Made by a program: the position numbers and the translations under genes | Notes under the pieces: model-generated | What the model was told of the DNA's origin: nothing | The model's database searches: none | The model's input: the letters and a program-made list of their open reading frames with translations, nothing else | In this document: positions 8,403 through 15,561 of the stretch, piece by piece | How positions within the stretch are numbered: position 1 is the stretch's first letter | How the letters are laid out: the number at the start of each line of letters is the position of its first letter | DNA from: Chryseobacterium fluminis | Lineage (GTDB): Bacteria; Bacteroidota; Bacteroidia; Flavobacteriales; Weeksellaceae | Assembly: GCF_026314945.1 (NCBI RefSeq) | Contig: NZ_CP111121.1 | Span: 2,976,001 to 3,040,000 of the forward strand | Reading direction: 5' to 3' | Length of the DNA: 64,000 nucleotides

Positions 8403-10193
8403 TCATAATCTTCTGATTTCCTGACTTTCTAAATCTATTTCAAAATGATCCGCCGGATCACCGTTGGACAGTAACGAAAGAATTTTAAAGACTGATTTCA
8501 GTTGTATTATAAAAAAATCCTGCGATTGATTTTCCTCAAATAGCTTTTCCAAGGCTTGATATTGCCGTAATCTTTCTTTTGGAATATCCGTTTTCGCCAA
8601 TTCATCTGCAGACTGAAATTTATAGAGATCCAGTAATACATCATTAAAATTCCATTTGCTGAAAGCTTTTGAGTTTATTCCTCTTTCTTTTAACTGACTC
8701 CTATTCTGAATTAATAATAACAGCTCCTCTCCATTCAGTTTTTCAGCTTTTTCAATAAAATCCTTCGGCCAATCGTTAGGAATCATTCTCAAACGAACGA
8801 GCTCTTTTAAATGAAAAAGCATAAAATCACGGTATGATTTCGACTGCAGAATATCTTTATCCCAGATGATTTTGGTTTTATCTTTCTGTAAGGTCTCATA
8901 TTCTTTTTCATACAAAGGAAACAATTCATCAAAGCGGGGAACCGTATTTAAAACTTCCGTCTGCACTTCCATTTTTTGAGGCGAATGAATCGTCAGAATT
9001 TTATAGGCCGGAACATAAGCTGCCAAAGAGGGAACCTGAACATTCACCAGCGTATGATCTCCAAATACGCGAATTCCGGTGTCATTAATATGCATATGTC
9101 CGGCAAAATGAATTTGTAAACCCGCTTCCGCAAATGCTTTAGCTACCTCTTCATCAGGAACTCTTTCCAGCTGCCATTTTTTTTCGCCCAACAGCTTTTT
9201 GATCTCTCCTGTAGCACCATCATTAAAATCAATCATGGGATAGTGGGTAAATGCAATAACTGTTTTTCCGTTAATTTTGGCTTCCCGGGTTATTTTTTTC
9301 CCCCAATCGATCAGGTATTTTTTATGGGTCAAAACATGATTATAGCCTATACCTGCCCCCTGATAATTTGTCGGATCACCGGAATGTTCTTTAAAGTTTT
9401 TAGGAATGTAGGTATTGCCATCAATCGCCATCAGCCACACGCCTTTCACAGGCTCAACCACATAACTCAGATCAGGAACAGAGAATCCTTCTGAAACTTC
9501 GTACATCCTTTTGGAATAATCAGCATTTTGAACTGCTCTTGCGAAAGAATAGTATTTATATAGGATTGAATCAAAAGGAGTACTCCAATAGATATCCCCT
9601 TTTTTGGGATAGAACCCAAAATTTTTCAATTCTTCCAGGATTTCCAGATAGCCTGATTCGGCAATATCTTTGGTAATGATTTCAGGTTTTATTTTGCTAA
9701 GCTTCTCCCGGCTGTAAATTCCTACCGGGTTTCCATCTTCTCCTAAAAAATCATCTTTTCCTGCATCCTGCCGGAACGGACCTACCGGATCATGATTGCC
9801 TGTGGTGATGTAAAAATTGATTCCATATTTTTTATGATACTGATCTAAAATCCTGTGGAGCCCCCGCAGGTTGTATGCCTGTCCGTCATCTGAAAAATCA
9901 CCGGGCATGGCAACAATGGTAATTCCTTTGGCTGCAATATCATCCAGTGCTTTCAGAAAAGCAAAATAGTTTTCATTAAAAATCCTGGTCGAATGCAGCT
10001 GAGCATCCATTGTCCTCAGAATAGTCGGTTTTCCGGTTTGGGGATTGATAATCCCTTTAAAGTCATGATCCGAAAAATGTCCGTACAGATCCTGAAAATG
10101 AACATCTGAAAGAAAAGCGATCTGCACCGGCTTCTGCTGTGCCGGAAACAACACGAGACTGCTGATTAAAAATAAGAATATTCCTTTATTCAT
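8403..10193 (-). CDS. Secreted metallophosphoesterase (calcineurin-like)
   Basis: 596 residues with an N-terminal signal peptide (about 1-18, LFPAQQ). The calcineurin-like catalytic core has all its metal-binding motifs: AFLSDVHF (D-H), MPGDFSDDG (GD), TTGNHDP (GNHD), AFTHYPM (H) and FAGHMHIND (GHMH). The last 200 residues form a mostly helical region that I do not recognise. It probably hydrolyses phosphomono- or diesters outside the cytoplasm. It converges on the PI-PLC gene, so together they could release phosphate from phospholipid head groups, though no shared operon exists. There is no canonical -7 close upstream; TACTTTCG at 10206-10213 is a weak candidate. Confidence 0.88.
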   Translation of the reverse strand: MNKGIFLFLISSLVLFPAQQKPVQIAFLSDVHFQDLYGHFSDHDFKGIINPQTGKPTILRTMDAQLHSTRIFNENYFAFLKALDDIAAKGITIVAMPGDFSDDGQAYNLRGLHRILDQYHKKYGINFYITTGNHDPVGPFRQDAGKDDFLGEDGNPVGIYSREKLSKIKPEIITKDIAESGYLEILEELKNFGFYPKKGDIYWSTPFDSILYKYYSFARAVQNADYSKRMYEVSEGFSVPDLSYVVEPVKGVWLMAIDGNTYIPKNFKEHSGDPTNYQGAGIGYNHVLTHKKYLIDWGKKITREAKINGKTVIAFTHYPMIDFNDGATGEIKKLLGEKKWQLERVPDEEVAKAFAEAGLQIHFAGHMHINDTGIRVFGDHTLVNVQVPSLAAYVPAYKILTIHSPQKMEVQTEVLNTVPRFDELFPLYEKEYETLQKDKTKIIWDKDILQSKSYRDFMLFHLKELVRLRMIPNDWPKDFIEKAEKLNGEELLLLIQNRSQLKERGINSKAFSKWNFNDVLLDLYKFQSADELAKTDIPKERLRQYQALEKLFEENQSQDFFIIQLKSVFKILSLLSNGDPADHFEIDLESQEIRRL

Positions 10194-10267
10194 CCTAAAA
10201 TAAGACGAAAGTAAAGGAATATCGCGGGAATTGTTTTACGTGAATTTTAAATAATTGTGAAGGAATA

Positions 10268-11101
10268 TTATTCTTCAACGAATAATGGTTGTGCATTTTC
10301 TCCTCCATGTTGAGCAAGCATATAATCAGTTGCTTCTTTAAGAGTCTTTCCAGTTTCTGGATTGATTCCAAAACTTGTGAAAAAATCAACATCTCCGTTA
10401 CTTTTGTCATACCAAACTTTTCCCGATGCATTATCAACCGTCAATGTATCTGGTCTAGTAATACGTTGAAGATATTTAAAATCATATTCTTTCATTGGAA
10501 TAACTTCTTTTTGAGGTCCGAGATCACTGCTATCTGTTGCAATAAATCTGTCTCCATCCCAATACATATAATCTTTTTTTAAACCAGATTTTCCCGTTGA
10601 TAAAAAACCTAGGCCAATTGGAACTTGACCATCTCCTTTTTTTCCATTTGAAAACATAACTCCTCCAGTAACAAGCAATAAAACAAAAGTCATTTCTAAA
10701 ATACCTAAACCATTTTTCTTAATGAAATCGGGCAATAGAACTGTTGGTGTTACTGTAATAATTATTTGCTGAAGCTTTTCCGATATATCATTAAAGCTTA
10801 ATGTAAAAGTCTTTAGATCGTCATTTTCTATGTTTATTTTATTGCAAAAATCTTCAAAGTTATCATATCTAATATATTTACTCAAATAATCCAAAGCCAG
10901 ATCATCAATATTATAGTCTGTATTCTCTTGGACTAAGCTTTTATAATATCTTACATATGCTCTCTCTTCTCTTTCAAAACCATATCGTTCCTCAAAAAGG
11001 GAACTTAGATATGAAGCAATAGAACTTTTATTTCCTCGAGAAATCTCATTTTTTGCTTTTTCAAACACAGTTTTCACTAAAAATCTTTTCTTCTCATACA
11101 T
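10268..11101 (-). CDS. Single-pass membrane protein of unknown function, IR-controlled
   Basis: 277 residues and no recognised family. The cytoplasmic N-terminal part (1-125) is helical and ends in a pattern (TDYNIDDLALDYLSKYIRYD then NFEDFCNKI) resembling the helical N-terminal module found in assorted Bacteroidota regulatory proteins. One membrane segment lies at about 131-150, followed by a glycine-rich linker and a soluble C-terminal domain of about 110 residues with a WYDKSNGDVDFF stretch. It has no signal peptide, so it may act as a membrane-tethered sensor. Its promoter carries the same inverted repeat, at the same 21-bp distance, as two promoters of the neighbouring two-component locus, which links it to that regulon. 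Confidence 0.8.
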   Translation of the reverse strand: MYEKKRFLVKTVFEKAKNEISRGNKSSIASYLSSLFEERYGFEREERAYVRYYKSLVQENTDYNIDDLALDYLSKYIRYDNFEDFCNKINIENDDLKTFTLSFNDISEKLQQIIITVTPTVLLPDFIKKNGLGILEMTFVLLLVTGGVMFSNGKKGDGQVPIGLGFLSTGKSGLKKDYMYWDGDRFIATDSSDLGPQKEVIPMKEYDFKYLQRITRPDTLTVDNASGKVWYDKSNGDVDFFTSFGINPETGKTLKEATDYMLAQHGGENAQPLFVEE

Positions 11102-11129
11102 AAATTTTCAGGTATTAATTATTTGCTGT

Positions 11130-11137
11130 CCAAATTA
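11130..11137 (-). promoter_or_regulatory. -7 element for the gene at 10268-11101
   Basis: TAATTTGG on the minus strand, one mismatch to TAnnTTTG, exactly 21 bp from the inverted repeat and about 30 bp before the ATG. Confidence 0.5.
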
Positions 11138-11158
11138 GACAAAAATCGGACAACTAAT

Positions 11159-11174
11159 TTGCGGTTTACCGTAA
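11159..11174. promoter_or_regulatory. Inverted-repeat operator, copy 1 (TTGCG-N6-CGTAA)
   Basis: TTGCG GTTTAC CGTAA, one mismatch from the perfect form seen at 14086 and 14906. It faces the minus-strand promoter of the gene at 10268-11101 with a 21-bp gap to the -7 element. Confidence 0.65.
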
Positions 11175-11239
11175 AAATCAAATATTTACGCTCGATCTAC
11201 CTGTCCGTCCCATGTCCGTAGATTCCATTACATCTATGC

Positions 11240-11247
11240 GATATTTG
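11240..11247 (+). promoter_or_regulatory. Possible -7 element for the structured leader RNA
   Basis: GATATTTG, one mismatch to TAnnTTTG. Transcription from here would run through the interleaved stems before reaching the peptide gene at 11477. Confidence 0.35.
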
Positions 11248-11307
11248 TAAAAGAAATCAGGGACAAAAAATAAAAACAAATCAAATCCTGATTTCAAACT
11301 ACCAGAT

Positions 11308-11376
11308 AAAACGGAAGAAAACTCCGGGTTGGGAAGCAGATGTTTCTCTTCCGTTTTTGAAGGTTCTACTTCCCAA
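11308..11376 (+). ncRNA. Candidate structured leader RNA with interleaved stems
   Basis: Stem A is AAAACGGAAGA (11308-11318) with TCTTCCGTTTT (11347-11357), 11 perfect pairs followed by a T. Stem B is TTGGGAAGCAGA (11329-11340) with TCTACTTCCCAA (11365-11376), 11 of 12 pairs. The order A-B-A'-B' means the two stems are either a pseudoknot or alternatives. Stem A plus its T-run looks like an intrinsic terminator and stem B would compete with it. No known riboswitch class is recognised. Confidence 0.5.
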
Positions 11377-11476
11377 AAAATTTAAGAAGCGCTTCGAAAT
11401 TTTTTAATCGTGAATACTATCTGTGATCTGTTTCGCAGGGAAGAACACGAATGCTTTAACATTAAATTTTTTGAAA

Positions 11477-11686
11477 ATGATCCAGTTTATTTTAATGCTA
11501 TTTGGCTTAGCATTCTCACATAATAACGCAAATACAGCAGCATGTCATAACAACCAGAATCCGGTAACCGTTCAAAGCGGCCCAAGTGATCCGGGAGGAG
11601 ATACAGGAACCGGTGGCAGTGAAGACGGAGGACCCGTAGGTGGAAATTCAGGACAATTACCTCCACCATATACACCACATCCATAA
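11477..11686 (+). CDS. Small secreted Gly/Pro-rich peptide
   Basis: 69 residues from the ATG at 11477, chosen because the signal-like segment IQFILMLFGLAFS begins directly there; a GTG 18 codons upstream is less likely. The mature part is low-complexity: SGPSDPGGDTGTGGSEDGG, then PVGGNSGQLPPPYTPHP. It has one Cys (TAACHNN). No function is known; it resembles the many short export-signal peptides with Gly/Pro-rich tails found in Chryseobacterium, some of which are mislabelled signal peptidase. It is followed by a strong terminator and the histidine kinase gene, suggesting a possible signal or substrate for that sensor. Confidence 0.65.
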   Translation: MIQFILMLFGLAFSHNNANTAACHNNQNPVTVQSGPSDPGGDTGTGGSEDGGPVGGNSGQLPPPYTPHP

Positions 11687-11696
11687 TAATTAATGT

Positions 11697-11725
11697 AGGA
11701 CAGATTGCATAAATCTGTCCTTTTT
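11697..11725 (+). terminator. Terminator after the small secreted peptide
   Basis: Perfect 10-bp stem AGGACAGATT / AATCTGTCCT with a 5-base loop and a run of five T. Confidence 0.85.
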
Positions 11726-11726
11726 C

Positions 11727-11734
11727 TTACTTTG
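11727..11734 (+). promoter_or_regulatory. -7 element for the histidine kinase gene
   Basis: TTACTTTG, one mismatch to TAnnTTTG, 14 bp before the ATG at 11749, just after the preceding terminator. Confidence 0.5.
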
Positions 11735-11748
11735 CACAAAACTATTTC

Positions 11749-13377
11749 ATGAAAAGATTATTCTTTCTTATCTTAATCATATTCCTATTTTCTTGTAAAA
11801 AAGAGAATAAAATACTGCATAATAATTATAATTATCAAAAAGCCCGGGTATTCAGAGAGGCTAATGAAAAAGATTCAGCATTTTATTACTATAACCTGGC
11901 CAAAAATGATTTTTTAAAAACTTCCGATTCTCTGGGCATAGGTAATTCCTTAGTGAATATGGCTGTAATTCAGACCGGCAAGGGAGATTTTTTTGGAGGC
12001 ATCGAATCTTCTCTTGAAGCCAATAAATTTCTTAAAAAACAAAATGACAGTGCCTATAGAAGGGCGCTATCCACCAATTATAATAATATCGGGCTGGCAT
12101 ATCATTTTCTTAAGGAGTTTGAAAGATCTTCCTCAAACTATATTACTGCGTTAGAATATATTGATAATGAGGAAGACAAATATTTATGTTACAACAACAT
12201 CGGTGATTTATTGATAAGCCAGAAAAAATATGATTCTGCAAAAGCTTATTTAAATAAAGCACTTGCCACTACAGACAGCGCTACCTTCTCCAAAGTCATC
12301 AACAATCTTGCAAAAGCGAAATACCTCAAGGATAAAAATTATAATCCGCTGCCTGAGTTATTTCAAGCTTTACACATTAGAGAACGGAGTGATGACGCAC
12401 TCGGCAGAAATTCAAGCTTTGAGACCTTATCAACCTATTATCTTGATAAAGATAACACCGTTTCATTATTTTTTGCCAAGTGCATGCTGCAGTCTGCTTT
12501 GGAAAACAAACTTCCCGATGATCAGATCACGGCATTAAAAAGAATTGTAACCTTAGATTCAGATCATTATCTGCAAAACTTCAAAAAACTTGATTCGATA
12601 AACGATCACCTACAGACAACCATAAGCAGGCACAAAAACCAATTTGCCAGTGTACGATATGATGTAGAACAGAAGAATGCTTTAAATCAGAAATTAAAAG
12701 TAGATAATTTCAAGAAAAATATCGGACTTCTCTCTTTAGGACTGTTGCTGATTGTTGGGACTTTCTATTTCAAAAAAAGAAAAAAACGCCTCGAACAGGA
12801 AAAAGAACTTGAAGTTAAAAACACTCAGCTTAAGCTTTCTAAAAAAGTTCATGATGTGGTCGCTAACGGGATCTATCAGGTGATGACAAAGATTGAAAAC
12901 CAGGAAGAATTTGACCGTAATAAGGCTCTTGATGAACTGGAATTTGTATACGAAAAATCACGGGATATCTCGTATGATAAAGCCGGTGAAGAAAAAGAAT
13001 TCAGTAAAGAGATTTCGGAACTTATTGCTTCGTTTAATAATGCAACCGTTAAAACCTTTACCGCAGGGAATAATCCTGCCATCTGGGAAAATCTTTCTCC
13101 TGCTATCAAAGAAGAGGTGTATCAGATCATCCGGGAACTTATGGTGAATATGAAAAAACACAGCCACGCCAGCCATGTTGCTTTTAAATTTGAAAGAACA
13201 GATAAAGAAGTCGAAATCCAATATAAAGACAACGGTATCGGGATTTCCGGAGAACCCGTTTTTCAAAACGGATTGCGAAATACGACTTCCCGCATTGAAG
13301 CCATCAACGGAACAATTATTTTTGATACGAAAATTGAAAAAGGACTGAAAGTAAATCTTTCTTTCCCTATCTCCTAA
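11749..13377 (+). CDS. TPR-containing lipoprotein sensor histidine kinase (LuxR-partner class)
   Basis: 542 residues. The N-terminus is a lipoprotein signal (lipobox LFSC, lipidated Cys16), then a periplasmic array of tetratricopeptide-like helices (about 30-300; NNIGLAYHFLKEFERSSSNY, NNIGDLLISQKKYDSAKAYL), one membrane segment at about 325-341, a coiled coil, and a HisKA_3-like dimerisation helix with phospho-acceptor His368 in KKVHDVVANGIYQ. The HATPase domain has an N-box (IIRELMVNMKKHSHA) and DNGIGI. This architecture pairs with NarL/LuxR-type response regulators, one of which starts 10 bp downstream. A lipidated kinase with a membrane segment is a common Flavobacteriia design; the signal sensed is unknown. 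Confidence 0.92.
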   Translation: MKRLFFLILIIFLFSCKKENKILHNNYNYQKARVFREANEKDSAFYYYNLAKNDFLKTSDSLGIGNSLVNMAVIQTGKGDFFGGIESSLEANKFLKKQNDSAYRRALSTNYNNIGLAYHFLKEFERSSSNYITALEYIDNEEDKYLCYNNIGDLLISQKKYDSAKAYLNKALATTDSATFSKVINNLAKAKYLKDKNYNPLPELFQALHIRERSDDALGRNSSFETLSTYYLDKDNTVSLFFAKCMLQSALENKLPDDQITALKRIVTLDSDHYLQNFKKLDSINDHLQTTISRHKNQFASVRYDVEQKNALNQKLKVDNFKKNIGLLSLGLLLIVGTFYFKKRKKRLEQEKELEVKNTQLKLSKKVHDVVANGIYQVMTKIENQEEFDRNKALDELEFVYEKSRDISYDKAGEEKEFSKEISELIASFNNATVKTFTAGNNPAIWENLSPAIKEEVYQIIRELMVNMKKHSHASHVAFKFERTDKEVEIQYKDNGIGISGEPVFQNGLRNTTSRIEAINGTIIFDTKIEKGLKVNLSFPIS

Positions 13378-13387
13378 ACATAGAAAC

Positions 13388-14050
13388 ATGTTCAAAAAAG
13401 TTTTAATCGTCGAAGATCAGGAAATAATGAACCAGGGAATCCTGAATACAATAAAAGAATTAAACATCCCTGATTTTGACTATGTAACGTATTGTGATGA
13501 AGCTTTAAGCAGAATCAGAACATCTTTAGAAAAGAAAAATCCATACGATCTGCTTATTGCTGATCTGTCATTTGACAAAGACCATATTCCACAGAAGCTT
13601 CTTTCCGGACAAGAGCTTATCTTTGAGGTGAAAAAGGTTCAGCCTGATTTAAAAGTAGTCGTATTTTCTGTAGAAAAGAAAGCTAAGACAATTGATGATC
13701 TTTACAAGATATATCAAGTTGACGGATTTGTAAGCAAAGCAAGACGTGACGGACAAGATCTGAAAAGCACAATACGGAAAATATTTAATGGAGAGACTGT
13801 TATTCCTCAGGAAGTTCTGAATACAATGCGCCATATTTCTTCTGAGTTTGATATGTATGATATTAAATTGCTTGAGCTCCTTGCTAAAGGGAACAAACAA
13901 AGTGAAATAAGTACCTATCTGAAAGAACATCGAATGATGCCTTACGGCATCAGATCCATTGAAAAGAGATTGAATGAACTTAGGGATAGTCTCGGTGCAA
14001 AAAACAATATTGAGATGATTGTGATCTGCAAAGATATTGGCCTGATCTGA
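13388..14050 (+). CDS. Response regulator with LuxR-like DNA-binding domain, first of two
   Basis: 220 residues. The receiver domain (about 1-125) has the acidic pair E9/D10, phospho-acceptor D59 in DLLIADLSF and a conserved VFSVEKK strand with the switch Ser. The C-terminal domain (about 150-220; LLELLAKGNKQSEISTYL, then SIEKRLNELRDSLGAKN) resembles a LuxR/NarL helix-turn-helix with a few extra residues (KEHRMMP) between the helices. It lies 10 bp after the kinase, so they form a pair. Its transcript ends at a terminator (14051-14077). It is a clear paralogue of the next gene, with an identical opening MFKKVLI. Confidence 0.9.
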   Translation: MFKKVLIVEDQEIMNQGILNTIKELNIPDFDYVTYCDEALSRIRTSLEKKNPYDLLIADLSFDKDHIPQKLLSGQELIFEVKKVQPDLKVVVFSVEKKAKTIDDLYKIYQVDGFVSKARRDGQDLKSTIRKIFNGETVIPQEVLNTMRHISSEFDMYDIKLLELLAKGNKQSEISTYLKEHRMMPYGIRSIEKRLNELRDSLGAKNNIEMIVICKDIGLI

Positions 14051-14077
14051 TGACCTCTGCTGAAAAGGTCATTTTTT
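14051..14077 (+). terminator. Terminator after the first response regulator
   Basis: TGACCT / AGGTCA stem with a 9-base loop and a run of six T, starting directly after the stop codon. Confidence 0.75.
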
Positions 14078-14085
14078 CTTACGCT

Positions 14086-14101
14086 TTACGTGAAACCGTA
14101 A
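14086..14101. promoter_or_regulatory. Inverted-repeat operator, copy 2 (TTACG-N6-CGTAA)
   Basis: Perfect TTACG TGAAAC CGTAA, 21 bp before the -7 element TACTTTTG of the second response regulator gene. This places it over roughly the -35 to -50 region, where an activator would bind. Confidence 0.75.
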
Positions 14102-14122
14102 TGATGAAAAAATAAATGAATA

Positions 14123-14130
14123 TACTTTTG
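14123..14130 (+). promoter_or_regulatory. -7 element for the second response regulator
   Basis: TACTTTTG is a full match to TAnnTTTG, 37 bp before the ATG at 14168 and 21 bp after the operator. Confidence 0.65.
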
Positions 14131-14167
14131 AGGTCTTAACCTATTTTTAAAATTAAACCGTATAACC

Positions 14168-14833
14168 ATGTTCAAAAAAGTTTTAATTTCCGAAGACCAT
14201 GAAAGCATCAACATTTCCGTTCAGAAAACCCTTGAGAGTCTGAATATCTCTAAGGTAGATTATGTATACTATTGCGACGACGCTATAGGAAAAATACAGA
14301 AATCTTTACGGGAAGAACAACCATACGACTTGTTAATTACAGATCTTTACTATGAGGATGATCATCACGAACAGAATCTTAAAGACGGAAAAGAACTCAT
14401 CAGAAAAGCAAAAGAGATACAGCCTGATTTGAAAGTTATTGTATTTTCGGCTGAACATAAAACCGGCGTAATAGAAAGTCTTTTTTCAGATTATCACATT
14501 AACGGATATGTTCGTAAAGCCAGAAACGATTCAAAAGATTTGAAAAAATCTATTGCAGCTGTATACATCGGGGAAAATTATTTATCTTTTGATCTGAAGG
14601 AAGACATGAAAAAGTTCAACAGCTATGAGTTTTCTACATTTGACATCACCCTCGTATCCCTTCTTTCTAAAGGAATATTACAGAAAAATATTCCTGCTCA
14701 TCTGGAAGAAAGAAATATTAAACCCTCCAGCCTGAGCAGTGTAGAAAAAAAACTCAACAACCTGAAAGAAGATCTTCAGATCACTAGTAATGAGCAACTT
14801 GTTGCTTTTTGTAAAGATTTAGGGATTATTTAA
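14168..14833 (+). CDS. Response regulator with LuxR-like DNA-binding domain, second of two
   Basis: 221 residues, collinear with the preceding regulator: E9/D10, phospho-acceptor D59 (DLLITDLYY), an IVFSAEHK strand and a C-terminal helix-turn-helix-like region (LVSLLSKGILQKNIPAHL, then SSVEKKLNNLKEDLQ, ending CKDLGII). It almost certainly arose by tandem duplication. Unlike its sister it has its own promoter carrying the inverted-repeat operator and its own terminator, so it is probably itself a target of the regulon, as in autoregulation or a feed-forward step. It has no separate kinase nearby. Confidence 0.9.
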   Translation: MFKKVLISEDHESINISVQKTLESLNISKVDYVYYCDDAIGKIQKSLREEQPYDLLITDLYYEDDHHEQNLKDGKELIRKAKEIQPDLKVIVFSAEHKTGVIESLFSDYHINGYVRKARNDSKDLKKSIAAVYIGENYLSFDLKEDMKKFNSYEFSTFDITLVSLLSKGILQKNIPAHLEERNIKPSSLSSVEKKLNNLKEDLQITSNEQLVAFCKDLGII

Positions 14834-14860
14834 GCTTCTCCTATTAATCCTGTGATATAC

Positions 14861-14889
14861 AAACCTTTCATTTTTGAAAGGTTTTTTTT
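14861..14889 (+). terminator. Terminator after the second response regulator
   Basis: Perfect 10-bp stem AAACCTTTCA / TGAAAGGTTT with a TTTT loop and a long T-run. Confidence 0.9.
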
Positions 14890-14905
14890 ATGAAGTAATT
14901 GCAAT

Positions 14906-14921
14906 TTACGGTTTTCCGTAA
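14906..14921. promoter_or_regulatory. Inverted-repeat operator, copy 3 (TTACG-N6-CGTAA)
   Basis: Perfect TTACG GTTTTC CGTAA (also readable as TTACGG TTTT CCGTAA), 21 bp before the -7 element at 14943. It controls the small gene at 14978 and probably the long gene run that follows. Confidence 0.75.
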
Positions 14922-14942
14922 TGAATCAAGATTTAATGCTCA

Positions 14943-14950
14943 TAATTTTG
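14943..14950 (+). promoter_or_regulatory. -7 element for the 14978-21113 gene run
   Basis: TAATTTTG is a full match to TAnnTTTG, 27 bp before the ATG at 14978 and at the same distance from the operator as the promoter at 14123. Confidence 0.65.
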
Positions 14951-14977
14951 AAGTGTTAAACCAATAAAATTTTTGCA

Positions 14978-15148
14978 ATGGAAAGAAAACCATTAGGAAC
15001 AAAAGCAAAGACAGGAGAAAATTGTCCTGAATCTGGAGTTTGGAAAGTCGTTGGGAACCCTTCTACTACAGCCCCAATTTCAAAAGGAAATAGAATGCCT
15101 CCTTATGATGGAAAAGCAGTTACCTGGGAATTAATTCAGTACGCTTAA
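14978..15148 (+). CDS. 56-residue protein with a CPxSGxW motif
   Basis: Short gene from ATG 14978 to TAA 15146-15148. The protein starts MERKPLGTKAKTGENCPESG and continues VWKVVGNPSTTAP, a KGNRMPPYDGK loop and a final TWELIQYA. The spacing of the Pro-x-x-SG-aromatic motif, the later Gly-x-x-x-Pro turn and the terminal Trp recalls small YjzC-type proteins, but this is only a pattern likeness. No signal peptide. It is the first gene after the operator-bearing promoter, and a hairpin separates it from the next gene, so it may be made in excess over the rest of the operon. Confidence 0.75.
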   Translation: MERKPLGTKAKTGENCPESGVWKVVGNPSTTAPISKGNRMPPYDGKAVTWELIQYA

Positions 15149-15162
15149 CTAAGTCTTTATTT

Positions 15163-15192
15163 CCAGCGATTATTAATAAAAAATGTCGCTGG
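15163..15192 (+). terminator. Weak hairpin between the 56-residue gene and the YegP-like gene
   Basis: Seven-base-pair stem CCAGCGA / TCGCTGG with a 16-base AT loop, followed by ATTTTAATT. It may be a leaky terminator or an mRNA-processing or stability element. No independent -7 consensus was found between it and 15218, so read-through is likely. Confidence 0.45.
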
Positions 15193-15217
15193 ATTTTAAT
15201 TAAAAAAAATAATAATC

Positions 15218-15556
15218 ATGGGAAAATTCGTAATCACTCAAAGAGTTAACAGAGAGTATCAGTTCAATCTGAAAGCCGGAAACGGTGAAATTATTCTAAC
15301 CAGCGAAGGATATGTTCAGAAAGCATCCTGCCAGAAAGGAATTGAGTCCGTAAAAGTTAATTCTCAGGATCTTTCAAGATACGACAGAAGGCTTGCAAAA
15401 AATGGAAAAGACTATTTCGTGTTAAAAGCAAGAAATGGTGAAATTATCGGAAACAGCCAAATGTACAGCACAAAATCCGGAATGGAAAATGGTATCGCTT
15501 CCGTAAAATCAAACGCTCCGACAGCAGAAATCGTTGATGAAACTTTAAAAAACTAA
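15218..15556 (+). CDS. YegP-like DUF1508 protein (two tandem repeats)
   Basis: 112 residues made of two copies of the roughly 50-residue DUF1508 unit: FNLKAGNGEIILTSEGYVQK then KGIESVK in the first, and FVLKARNGEIIGNSQMYSTK then NGIASVK in the second. The family (E. coli YegP) is widespread and of unknown biochemical role, often induced under stress. No signal peptide, so it is cytoplasmic. It leads a run of nine tightly spaced genes and starts 5 bp before the next coding region. Confidence 0.9.
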   Translation: MGKFVITQRVNREYQFNLKAGNGEIILTSEGYVQKASCQKGIESVKVNSQDLSRYDRRLAKNGKDYFVLKARNGEIIGNSQMYSTKSGMENGIASVKSNAPTAEIVDETLKN

Positions 15557-15561
15557 AAACT

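Larger units (their letters stand above)
11102..11476. other. Divergent control region with operator and structured leader
   Basis: 375 bases. It holds the minus-strand promoter and inverted repeat for the gene ending at 10268 (11130-11174), a plus-strand -7 candidate (11240-11247) and two interleaved stem pairs (11308-11376). No additional gene is supported; the GTG-initiated extension of the peptide gene from 11423 is unlikely. Confidence 0.65.

Noticed and set aside
10206..10251. Fourth copy of the TTACG operator before the metallophosphoesterase gene
   Set aside because: Only one half (TTACG at about 10236) is good, the other half is TTAAA, and the spacing to a weak -7 is 22, not 21 bp.
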